Of a stretch of DNA of 64,000 nt, positions 27,978-35,717 are shown in pieces. This stretch comes from Solidesulfovibrio alcoholivorans DSM 5433 (lineage in GTDB: Bacteria; Desulfobacterota; Desulfovibrionia; Desulfovibrionales; Desulfovibrionaceae): the NCBI RefSeq assembly GCF_000702665.1, contig NZ_JNJA01000003.1, forward strand, positions 124,001 through 188,000, read 5' to 3'. The translations under genes and the position numbers were made by a program. The first letter of the stretch is position 1. Each line of letters begins with the position of its first letter. The notes beneath the pieces were generated by a model that worked only from the letters and a program-made list of their open reading frames with translations, searched no databases and had not been told where the DNA came from.

Positions 27978-29780
27978 TCAAAACAGTTCGACATTGTCCC
28001 CGAACTCTCCGGATGCTTCGCCCGTCGGCCCGCCGGCCGACGCCGTGGCCGGCGCGGCGCCTCCCTCCAGGCCGAAGGCCGCTTCGTGCACGGCCCGTTC
28101 CGCTTCCATGGTGTAGCGGTCGTAGAGCTGGCGCAGCCGGGCACTGCGTCCGCTGCCCCCGTCCGGGGCGAATTTCCTTGCCATGGCCACCTGGTCGTCC
28201 AGGGTCCGGCGGATGGCCGCGAGCCGCTGGCCGATGTCCCGGTCGAAATCGATGCCCGCGCCGACCTGGGCGGCGCGGTCGCCGACCGAGGCGCTGGCCG
28301 ATTGCAGGGACGCGAAAAGCGACAGGCAGCGCTGCGAGGATTCCCGCGCCTCGGCGAGCACCCCGTCGAGGCCCTCGACCACGCGCCAGGCCTCGGACTG
28401 GTCGTTGTGGCGGCCGGCGTTGGCTTGCAGCGTCTCGGAGGCCTGGGCGATGTCCCTGAGGATGGCGGCCACGGCGTCGGTCTGCCGCCTGGCGTCGACG
28501 GACAGGCGCTGGATGGCCAGGGCCAGGACGCCGAGCGCCGCCCCGGCCTCGCCGGTATGCGCGGCCTTGATGCTCGCGTTGATGGCGATCAGTTCGATTT
28601 CCGCGCCGACTTCCTCGATTGCCTCGATGGAGCCGCCCATGCCCGAAATGGTGGCGGCCACGGAGTCCATGATGCCGCCCAGCGCCTCGCCCTGGGCGGC
28701 GAAATCGCCGAGTTCGGCCTTGACCGTGGCGATGCCGGCCTCGACGCGCGACAGCGGATTGTCCGCTCCCGTGTCGCCGATGACGCCGGTGATGGCCGCG
28801 CCGATCTCGCGGATGCGGGTGGCCAGCGACGTCAGCGAGGCGCGCAGGTGCCCCGCGGCCTCGGAAAAATGGGTATCGGCGCTTCGCAACTGGGAGTCTT
28901 GCAGGGTCAGCACGTCGGCCACGAAGGCGGCCAGTTCCGTGACTTCCTCGCCGGAGGCCCGCTGCGCGTCGTCGTCGAGCACCTGCGCCACCTCGGCCAG
29001 GGCATGCTCGGCGTGTTCGATCTGCTGGCGGACGATGTCGTGGGATTGCAGGGAGCGCACGGCCTGGCCGATATCGGCGCGGATGACCTCGGCGTTTCGC
29101 GCCAGTTCGCCCGACAGGTCGGCCGAGCATTGGGACATGGCGGCAAGCCCGGCGATGTTGGCAGAGAGCTCCCGGGAAACGAGATCGAAGCACTGCTCCT
29201 GGCCGCGGATGATGCCCTTGGTGCTCTCCCTGGCCGAGGCCACATGGCCGCGCAGGGATTCGACCTTGGCGGCGATGCCGGCGCAGTGGTCCACGATGAG
29301 GTGGGCGAGTTTTTCCACGTCGTCGGCCAGGGTGGAAAAGCCGCGGCCGTCGGCGCCCAGGCGGGCGCTTTCGATGCGCGTGGCGATGCCGAGCATGGAG
29401 AGGTGCTTGACGATCTTGGAGAAGGCCGAAACGACGCCCGAGAGTTCCTCGACGATGCCGGCCACGGCGTCGATGTCGTGCAGGCTCTCCTGGCCGGCCG
29501 CGGCCGTCGCGCCACCGGTGAGCCCGGCCAATTCCCCGGACAGCCGTTCCAGGACCACGTGCATGCCCTGGCCCGAGGTGCATGCCGCCAGTTCGCGGGC
29601 ATCCTGGGAAATGGCCTCGCAGGCGGCCTCAAGGGACATGAGGCTCTCGCCCAGGGAGAGAAAGTCCTTTTCGCGGCCGTGCATGACCACGGACAAGCCG
29701 TGCTCCATGCCGCCGAGCGCCCGGCGACATTCCCGCAATGCCGCATTCGCCCCGTGCGTTTGTTGGGTGCTCTCGGCCAT
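27978..29780 (-). CDS. Soluble receptor-like protein with two signalling hairpins
   Basis: About 600 residues, almost all coiled coil, with no membrane helix and no HAMP. Two separated stretches resemble the MCP tip. One is near residue 135 (MLGIATRIESARLGADGRGF, followed by STLADDVEKLA), the other near residue 395 (IELIAINASIKAAHTGEAGA, followed by ALGVLALAIQRLS). The normal MCP motif has [20 protein letters not shown] at this place, so both copies are divergent. The ATG at 29780 has GGAGA upstream; an ATG four codons earlier is an alternative. It begins the operon with cheA, cheW, cheR and cheB and is presumably the dedicated cytoplasmic sensor. Confidence 0.8.
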   Translation of the reverse strand: MAESTQQTHGANAALRECRRALGGMEHGLSVVMHGREKDFLSLGESLMSLEAACEAISQDARELAACTSGQGMHVVLERLSGELAGLTGGATAAAGQESLHDIDAVAGIVEELSGVVSAFSKIVKHLSMLGIATRIESARLGADGRGFSTLADDVEKLAHLIVDHCAGIAAKVESLRGHVASARESTKGIIRGQEQCFDLVSRELSANIAGLAAMSQCSADLSGELARNAEVIRADIGQAVRSLQSHDIVRQQIEHAEHALAEVAQVLDDDAQRASGEEVTELAAFVADVLTLQDSQLRSADTHFSEAAGHLRASLTSLATRIREIGAAITGVIGDTGADNPLSRVEAGIATVKAELGDFAAQGEALGGIMDSVAATISGMGGSIEAIEEVGAEIELIAINASIKAAHTGEAGAALGVLALAIQRLSVDARRQTDAVAAILRDIAQASETLQANAGRHNDQSEAWRVVEGLDGVLAEARESSQRCLSLFASLQSASASVGDRAAQVGAGIDFDRDIGQRLAAIRRTLDDQVAMARKFAPDGGSGRSARLRQLYDRYTMEAERAVHEAAFGLEGGAAPATASAGGPTGEASGEFGDNVELF

Positions 29781-29893
29781 GCTGGTCTCCATCCCTGCCG
29801 CACCATCGCGGCGCGTGCCGAAGCGCTCCGCGCGACCGCGCCCCGTTCCCGCCCCCGACGACATGCCGGGATCATGGTGAAACTACACTTTTT

Positions 29894-29928
29894 CCCGCTA
29901 AAGACAAAGGTTTTCCTTTTGCAGCGGG
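29894..29928 (-). terminator. Hairpin between the DedA gene and the chemosensory operon
   Basis: Nested stem CCCGCT/AGCGGG enclosing AAAGG/CCTTT (29894-29928), followed in the minus-strand direction by AAAAAG rather than a T-run. It may end the DedA transcript or lie in the leader of the receptor gene. Confidence 0.35.
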
Positions 29929-29965
29929 CGACGGGGAAAAGCGGGCGAGGAGGGGCGATGGAGAA

Positions 29966-30544
29966 TCAGCGACGCCGCAGACGCTTGACCAGCCAGAACC
30001 CCGCGACGACGACGGCGGCAAGGCCGAGAACAAGCATCTCCGCGTTGTGGACGTTGTCGATCACGCGGGTCAGGACGTTTTCGAGCAGGCTGCCGAAGGC
30101 GTAGCCCGTCAGGGCGAAAACAACGGCCCAGATCAACGCGCCAAGGGCGTTTAAGAGGAAGAACTTGCGGATGGATATCTCGGCCGTGCCGAGGACGAAG
30201 GGCGTGAGGTTGCGCAGGCCGTAGAAGAAACGGAAGCTCAAGATGAGGATTTCATGGTATTTTGAGAGCATGCGGTGCACGCGTTCGGCGCGTTCCCGCC
30301 ATTTCTCGCTGCGCGCGACCAGCTTGCGCCCGTAGTGGCGGCCGATGAAAAAGGCCGTCTGGTCGCCGGCGAGGCTGCCGGCGAAGGCGGCGAGGATGAC
30401 GAAGCGCAGGTCCAGGCCGAATTGGGGCGAATGGGCTGCGAATCCCGCCAAGAGCAGAATGGTCTCCCCTTCGAGAAACGTGCCTATGAAAAGCGCCAGA
30501 TAACCGTACTGCTCGATGACGTGCTTGAGGAATTCGATGGACAT
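29966..30544 (-). CDS. DedA-family membrane protein
   Basis: A 192-residue polytopic inner-membrane protein of the DedA/VTT superfamily, several members of which act as lipid-carrier flippases or affect envelope homeostasis. Family motifs: FIGTFLEGETILLLAGFAAH near residue 20, GDQTAFFIGRHYGRK near residue 60, FRFFYGLRNLTPFVLGTAEI near residue 105, and NALGALIWAVVFALTGYAFG near residue 130. It is divergent from cheD. Confidence 0.9.
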   Translation of the reverse strand: MSIEFLKHVIEQYGYLALFIGTFLEGETILLLAGFAAHSPQFGLDLRFVILAAFAGSLAGDQTAFFIGRHYGRKLVARSEKWRERAERVHRMLSKYHEILILSFRFFYGLRNLTPFVLGTAEISIRKFFLLNALGALIWAVVFALTGYAFGSLLENVLTRVIDNVHNAEMLVLGLAAVVVAGFWLVKRLRRR

Positions 30545-30658
30545 CGTCCGCTCCGCTTTGGCCGCCGGCCGGCAATCCTTGCTTGCGTGAAAGCCGGGGA
30601 AACGTATGCGCTTGCGGGGCTTCTGTCCACAGCCAAACGCCGCCGGGAGACGTCGAAC

Positions 30659-30687
30659 TTGTCCTGTGCCGCATTTCCGGCTAGGTT
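30659..30687 (+). promoter_or_regulatory. Candidate sigma-70 promoter for cheD
   Basis: TTGTCC (30659-30664) and TAGGTT (30682-30687) are separated by 17 bp and sit 72 bp before the cheD start. The match is moderate. Confidence 0.35.
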
Positions 30688-30758
30688 GCCGCTTCGGGCG
30701 TCCCTCGGCGTCCGCCCTCCAAAGCCGCAAGCCGGGAAGCATCACGGAACACACCCCC

Positions 30759-31232
30759 ATGGAGATCATCGTCAGCATCTCCGACATGAAGGTCACGAAC
30801 AGGGCCAAGGACGTGCTTGTCACCCACGCCCTGGGGTCGTGCCTGGGGCTTGCCGCCTACGATCCCGTGGCGGGCGTGGCCGGGCTCATCCATTGCCTGC
30901 TCCCCCTGGCCAGGGAAAACAGGGGCCCGGCCAAAAATCCCTATATGTACGTCAATATCGGCGTGCCGCAGATGATGCGCGCCCTGTTCAATCGTGGGGC
31001 CACGCGCGAGAACCTCATCCTCAAGGCGGCCGGCTGCGGCCGCATGATGCACATTTCCAACCAGTTCGACACGGGAGCCAACAATTTCGCCGCACTCAAG
31101 AAGCTCTTGCAGGTCAACGAAATGCGCCTGGCCGCCGAGGACGTCGGAGGCACCATCCCCCGCACCATGCGCGTTTACGCCGAAACGGGCAGGGTCGTGG
31201 TTTCATCTTGCGGGAGGTCCTGGGACTTATGA
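30759..31232 (+). CDS. cheD: Chemoreceptor glutamine deamidase CheD
   Basis: A 157-residue enzyme that deamidates glutamines on chemoreceptors. The catalytic cysteine lies in VTHALGSCLGLAAYDP and the histidine in VAGLIHCLLPLA; a conserved GGCGRMM-like block appears as AAGCGRMMHI. The ATG at 30759 begins the first gene of a long plus-strand run. Its stop overlaps the HDOD start (ATGA). Confidence 0.93.
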   Translation: MEIIVSISDMKVTNRAKDVLVTHALGSCLGLAAYDPVAGVAGLIHCLLPLARENRGPAKNPYMYVNIGVPQMMRALFNRGATRENLILKAAGCGRMMHISNQFDTGANNFAALKKLLQVNEMRLAAEDVGGTIPRTMRVYAETGRVVVSSCGRSWDL

Positions 31233-32083
31233 GCAGACGCGAGGATATTCTCCAAAAGGCCTTCGCCATCCCCCAAATGCCCATGCCCGTGCAGAAGGTG
31301 CTGGCCTACATCGGCAATCCCGAGGCCGACCTGCGCCAGCTCTCCCGCATCATCGAGTATGACCCGGGGTTGACGGTCAATGTGCTGCGCATGGCCAACT
31401 CGTCGTTTTTCGGCGGCGGCGGCAAGGTGACCACCGTGCGCGAGGCCCTGATGCGCCTGGGTCTCAACCGGGTCTACCAGCTCGTCATCGCCTCGGGCGT
31501 GGCCCCCATGACGCGCTACGAGATCAAGGGCTACGGTCTGCGCCCGGGCGAACTGCTCGAGCATTCCGTGGCCGTGGCCACGGCCTCGGAAACGCTCGCC
31601 AAGGAACTCGGCCGCGTCGCCCCGCCCCACACCTTCACCGCGGGGCTGCTCGTCAACATCGGCAAGACCGTCATGGGCTCGTTCCTGGAAGTGGACGCCG
31701 GCCCCATCCTCTCCCTGGCCCACGAGCGCCACATTTCCTTCGAACAGGCCGAGGAGGAGATCCTCGGCATCAACCATGCCGAACTCGGGGCCATCCTGCT
31801 CGAACGCTGGTCCATCCCCGTCCCCATCGTCAACGTGGTGCGCTATCGCCTGCGCCCCGACGACTGTCCCGAACCCGACCTCGCGCTCGACCTCGTGCAC
31901 GTGGGCGACGTCATCGCCAAGATGACGGGCATCGGCATGGGCATCGACGGCATGCAGTACACTCCATCGGAAGCGGTGTTCACCCGGCTCGACATCAGCC
32001 CCGAACAGATGGAGGCGGTCATGGAGGCGATTTTGGAACAGATCGCCGAAGTCCGCGAAATCCTCATTGAAAGCACGCTATAA
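31229..32083 (+). CDS. HDOD-domain signalling protein
   Basis: A 284-residue protein with one HDOD domain, a catalytically dead relative of HD phosphodiesterases. Typical parts: IPQMPMPVQKVLAYIGNPEA, LSRIIEYDPGLTVNVLRMAN, ALMRLGLNRVYQLVIASG, EHSVAVATASETLAKELG, and FTAGLLVNIGKTVMGSFL in place of the active HD pair. Members regulate motility and signalling. Coupling to cheD by ATGA overlap supports a chemotaxis or motility role; the exact partner is unknown. Confidence 0.88.
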   Translation: MSRREDILQKAFAIPQMPMPVQKVLAYIGNPEADLRQLSRIIEYDPGLTVNVLRMANSSFFGGGGKVTTVREALMRLGLNRVYQLVIASGVAPMTRYEIKGYGLRPGELLEHSVAVATASETLAKELGRVAPPHTFTAGLLVNIGKTVMGSFLEVDAGPILSLAHERHISFEQAEEEILGINHAELGAILLERWSIPVPIVNVVRYRLRPDDCPEPDLALDLVHVGDVIAKMTGIGMGIDGMQYTPSEAVFTRLDISPEQMEAVMEAILEQIAEVREILIESTL

Positions 32084-32096
32084 GGACGATTTTCCA

Positions 32097-32882
32097 ATGA
32101 CGCGCGAGAAGCATCCCCTGCGCGCCAGGGACCTCGGCTACGCCCAGCGGATCTGCGTGGCCAAGGCCGGCAAGCTCATGATGGAGACGGGCCAGCTTTC
32201 CCCGAGGGCCCGTGTGGGCCTCGCCGTGTCCGGCGGCGTGGACAGCCTGGCCATGCTGGCCGTGCTGCACGTCCGCCGCCGCATCGTGCCCTTTCCCGTG
32301 GAACTGATGGTGCTGCACTTAAATCCCGGTTTCGACCCGCACAACCACGCCCCCCTGGCCGCCCTGACCGCGGAACTCGGCCTGGCCGCCCACATCGAGG
32401 TCACGGATTTCGGACCCCGCGCCTTTTCCGAGGAAAACCGCAAGAAATCCCCCTGCTTCTACTGCGCCTGGCTGCGCCGCAAGCGGCTGTTCGACCTCTG
32501 CGCCGCCTACGGGCTCACCCATCTGGCCTTCGGCCACAATGCCGACGACCTGGCCGCGACCTTTTTCCTCAACATGTTCCAAAACGGCCGCGTGGACGGC
32601 CTGTCCTGCCGGGAGTCCTTCTTCGAGGGCCGCCTGACCGTCATCCGCCCCCTGCTCCTCGTGGACAAGAAAACCATCATCCGGGCGGCCAAGGCCTGGG
32701 AGCTGCCGGTTTTCGCCAACCCCTGCCCCATGGCCGGAAAATCCATGCGCCACGAGGCGGAAACCTGGGTCCAGGGCATTTGCGCCGGCGGGAAAAAACG
32801 CGCCGTCAACCTCCAGCACGCCCTGGGGCGCTGGCAGCTGGACCGCGACGCCGTCGGGAAGGCGGAGGACGACGATGTTTAA
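32097..32882 (+). CDS. TtcA/TilS-type PP-loop ATPase
   Basis: A 261-residue PP-loop enzyme, probably a tRNA-modifying thiolase. The ATP pyrophosphatase loop GLAVSGGVDSLAMLAVL lies near residue 42, a CxxC pair in KKSPCFYCAWLRRKRLFDL near residue 120, and the GHNADD motif near residue 145. A third cysteine is in FANPCPMAGKSMRHE near residue 210. The three-cysteine arrangement resembles TtcA, which uses an iron-sulfur cluster to make 2-thiocytidine at tRNA position 32. I cannot separate TtcA from related thiolases by eye. The ATG at 32097 follows AAGGACG. It overlaps the M23 gene by eight bases. Confidence 0.8.
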   Translation: MTREKHPLRARDLGYAQRICVAKAGKLMMETGQLSPRARVGLAVSGGVDSLAMLAVLHVRRRIVPFPVELMVLHLNPGFDPHNHAPLAALTAELGLAAHIEVTDFGPRAFSEENRKKSPCFYCAWLRRKRLFDLCAAYGLTHLAFGHNADDLAATFFLNMFQNGRVDGLSCRESFFEGRLTVIRPLLLVDKKTIIRAAKAWELPVFANPCPMAGKSMRHEAETWVQGICAGGKKRAVNLQHALGRWQLDRDAVGKAEDDDV

Positions 32883-33771
32883 GCACTACCAGATCGTCAT
32901 CTTCCGGGACCATCACGGTGCCTGCCGCAAGCTGCGCTTTCGCGGCTGGCTTTTCGCGCTCATCCTGGCGAGCCTGGCGGCCCTGGTCGCGGCGGACGCC
33001 TATCTGGTGCGATTTTATTACAATTATAAACGGATGCAGCGCGAAGCCGCCGCCTTCGAGCAGCAGGCTACGGACCAGAACGCCCAGCTCGTCGCCCTTG
33101 GCGACAAGGTCAAATCCCTGGAGGCGGACCTGACGCGGCTGCGTGGTTTCGACGCCAAGCTGCGCCTGATGGCGGGGCTCGACCAGGCCCCGCGCGACGT
33201 GGCCCCTTCCGGCGGCGAGGACCAGGATTTCGAGAAAAAATACCTGCCGCTGTACCGGCAGGAGATGCTCACCCGCAAGCTCCACCAGTTCCTGAACGAA
33301 CTCGGCGAGGATGCGGCCCGGGAACGCCTGCGCCAGGGAGAACTGCTCGGCGTCCTGGCCGACAGCAAGGCCCGGCTCGCCTCCATGCCCAGCTCCTGGC
33401 CCGTGGAAGGCTGGATTTCCTCGCCCTTTGGCGAGCGCGTCTCGCCGTTTACCGGGAAAAAGGAATTCCACAAGGGCATGGACATCGCCGCGCCGGTCGG
33501 CACGCCGGTGGTCGCGCCGGGGGACGGCGTAGCGACGTTTTCCGGAGAGGTCGACGGCGGCGGCTTCGGCGTCGTCCTCGACCACCAGGCCGGGCTCGTC
33601 ACCAGCTACGGCCACCTGCGCGACGTGGCCGTGACCAAGGGCCAGGCCGTGGGCCGGGGGCAGCTCCTCGGCCATGTGGGCGATTCGGGGCAGGGTTCGG
33701 GGCCGCACCTGCACTACGAGGCGCGCCTGGGCGGCGTGCCCGTCAATCCCATGCGCTACATCCTGGAATAA
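32875..33771 (+). CDS. M23/LytM-type peptidoglycan endopeptidase
   Basis: A 298-residue membrane-anchored protein. One N-terminal helix (LFALILASLAALVAADAYLV) is followed by a coiled coil (about 50-95) and a C-terminal lysostaphin-fold domain. Zinc ligands are in KEFHKGMDIAAPVGTPV and GPHLHYEARLGG, so the active site looks intact. The position directly before fliR suggests a role in opening the wall for the flagellum or in division; that is inference. Confidence 0.9.
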   Translation: MFKHYQIVIFRDHHGACRKLRFRGWLFALILASLAALVAADAYLVRFYYNYKRMQREAAAFEQQATDQNAQLVALGDKVKSLEADLTRLRGFDAKLRLMAGLDQAPRDVAPSGGEDQDFEKKYLPLYRQEMLTRKLHQFLNELGEDAARERLRQGELLGVLADSKARLASMPSSWPVEGWISSPFGERVSPFTGKKEFHKGMDIAAPVGTPVVAPGDGVATFSGEVDGGGFGVVLDHQAGLVTSYGHLRDVAVTKGQAVGRGQLLGHVGDSGQGSGPHLHYEARLGGVPVNPMRYILE

Positions 33772-33810
33772 CCGTCCCGGCCCGTGGCCCGGAATTTGCT
33801 GACGACGGGC

Positions 33811-34590
33811 ATGGACCTGTTCCACTTCGATCCCAACCAGATTTTCGGTTTCTTCCTCACCCTCATGCGCGTGAGCGTCCTGCTGTTTCTGCTGCCGTTT
33901 TTCGGGGGCACCTTGCTGCCCAACATGGTCAAGGCCGCCTTGTGCTTCATCATTGCCCTGGCCATCTACCCCATGCTCTCCTTCCCCGGAACCCTCATGC
34001 CGGCCAACCCCTGGATGCTTATCCTGATGTTCCTCGGCGAAGTGCTCCTGGGGCTATTGCTCAACATCCTCGTCTCGTTCCTTTTCGCCGCCGTGCAAAG
34101 CGCCGGCTCGATCATGGGCTTTTCCATGGGCTTTACGCTCATGAACAGCATCGACCCCATGACCGGCGCCTCGGAATCCGGGCTCGGACACCTGATGAAC
34201 CAGGTGACCACGATGCTTTTTTTAAGCCTCAACGGCCACCTCGTCCTCATCGGCGCGCTGGCGCAGAGCTTCAGGCTGGTCCCGCCGGGAGGGCTGCTCA
34301 TCAACCCGGTCCTCGGCGAACACCTCGTCGCTTTCTCCAGCCAGATTTTCGTCATGGCGCTCAAGATCGCCGCCCCCATCATGGCCTCGATCTTCATGGT
34401 CGATCTGGCCTTGGCCCTGGTCGCCCGGGCCGCGCCGCAGATGAACGTGCTGTTCGTGGGCTTTCCGCTCAAAATCGGCGTGGGCTTTTTGTTCATGACC
34501 CTGGTCTTCGCCGCCATGGCCCTGTATGTCGGCCGTTTCCTCGACGAGCTCGTCCCCATGTACACCCTGGTGCTCAAGGCGTCGGGATAA
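33811..34590 (+). CDS. fliR: Flagellar export gate protein FliR
   Basis: A 259-residue polytopic component of the flagellar type III export gate (FliPQR). Recognisable segments are FFLTLMRVSVLLFLLPFFGG, VSFLFAAVQSAGSIMGFSMG, NSIDPMTGASESGLGHLMNQ and the C-terminal FPLKIGVGFLFMT. I place the start at ATG 33811 (MDLFHFDPNQ), which fits the family length; a GTG at 33784 would add nine residues. Neither has a clear ribosome site. Confidence 0.95.
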   Translation: MDLFHFDPNQIFGFFLTLMRVSVLLFLLPFFGGTLLPNMVKAALCFIIALAIYPMLSFPGTLMPANPWMLILMFLGEVLLGLLLNILVSFLFAAVQSAGSIMGFSMGFTLMNSIDPMTGASESGLGHLMNQVTTMLFLSLNGHLVLIGALAQSFRLVPPGGLLINPVLGEHLVAFSSQIFVMALKIAAPIMASIFMVDLALALVARAAPQMNVLFVGFPLKIGVGFLFMTLVFAAMALYVGRFLDELVPMYTLVLKASG

Positions 34591-34611
34591 CGCCGGAAAG
34601 GGACGGCTGCC

Positions 34612-35685
34612 ATGGCCAGAGACCCGAGTAAAACAGAAAAAGCCACCCCGAAACGCCGCGACAAGGCGCGCGAAAAGGGGTCGGTGCCCCGCAGCCAGGA
34701 ACTGCCCAAACTGACCGTGCTCATGACCGGGCTGTTCGTCCTGCGTATCCTCATCGGCGACCTCGGCGACGATCTCAAGAGCGTATTCATCACCTTTCTG
34801 GGCCAGAATCTGCGCTTCGAAGCCACACCCGACGGAGTGACCGCGCTGCTGTGGATGCTGTCCGGAAAACTCGCCATGATGCTCCTGCCGCTGCTTGTCG
34901 TCATGGCTATCGTCGCCTACATCACCCAGAGGTTGCAGGTCGGCAAGATCTGGCATTCCCAACTCTTCAGTCCTGACTTCAGTAAACTGTTCAATCCCAT
35001 GGGAGCCGTGCAAAAACTCCTGATAAACCCGAGAACACTGTTACAACTCGGCAAGCAGGTGGCGATGGCTGCCGCCATTGCCGTTGCCCCATACCTCATT
35101 TTGAAAAATAAGTTCAATGAATTCCTCCCTCTTTTTTATCAACCGACCGATGCATTCATCGCATTTATTCTGGAAAATGGTTTCACACTTGTTCTTTATA
35201 CCCTTGGGCCCATGCTGCTCATCGCGATCATCGACGTGTGGTATACGCGCTGGGATTACGAAGAGAACCTCAAGATGAGCAAGGATGAGATCAAGGACGA
35301 AACGAAGCAGGCCTTGGGCGACCCCGTCATCAAGAACAAGCAGAAGCAAAAGATGATGGAGGTCATGCAGCGGCGCATGCTCCAGGACGTGCCCAAGGCC
35401 GACGTGGTCATCACCAACCCGACCCACTTCGCCTGCGCCCTGCGCTACGATCCCAAGGAGACGCCGGCACCGATGCTGCTGGCCAAGGGCGCCGACCACC
35501 TGGCCGAGAAGATCAAGGAAATCGCTCGCGAGAACCGCATTCCCATCCGTGAGAACAAGCCACTGGCACAGGCCTTGTATAAGCAGGTGGAAATCGGCCA
35601 GGTCATCCCCGAGGACCTCTACCAGGCGGTGGCTTCGATCCTGGCCCAACTCGACAAGTTCAAGCGTCCCGGACGACCCCGCTGA
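34612..35685 (+). CDS. flhB: Flagellar export switch protein FlhB
   Basis: A 357-residue substrate-specificity switch of the flagellar export apparatus. The N-terminal cytosolic tail (KTEKATPKRRDKAREKGSVP), four membrane helices and the cytosolic self-cleavage motif VVITNPTHFACALRYDPKE (near residue 268) are all present. A striking feature is an AT-rich patch at about 34965-35215, where GC falls to about a third over 100 bp while flanks are near two-thirds. The protein reads continuously through it (LKNKFNEFLPLFYQPTDAFI). Confidence 0.96.
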   Translation: MARDPSKTEKATPKRRDKAREKGSVPRSQELPKLTVLMTGLFVLRILIGDLGDDLKSVFITFLGQNLRFEATPDGVTALLWMLSGKLAMMLLPLLVVMAIVAYITQRLQVGKIWHSQLFSPDFSKLFNPMGAVQKLLINPRTLLQLGKQVAMAAAIAVAPYLILKNKFNEFLPLFYQPTDAFIAFILENGFTLVLYTLGPMLLIAIIDVWYTRWDYEENLKMSKDEIKDETKQALGDPVIKNKQKQKMMEVMQRRMLQDVPKADVVITNPTHFACALRYDPKETPAPMLLAKGADHLAEKIKEIARENRIPIRENKPLAQALYKQVEIGQVIPEDLYQAVASILAQLDKFKRPGRPR

Positions 35686-35717
35686 TCGGGCGGCCCCCGG
35701 GAAAGGGCGTCAAAATC

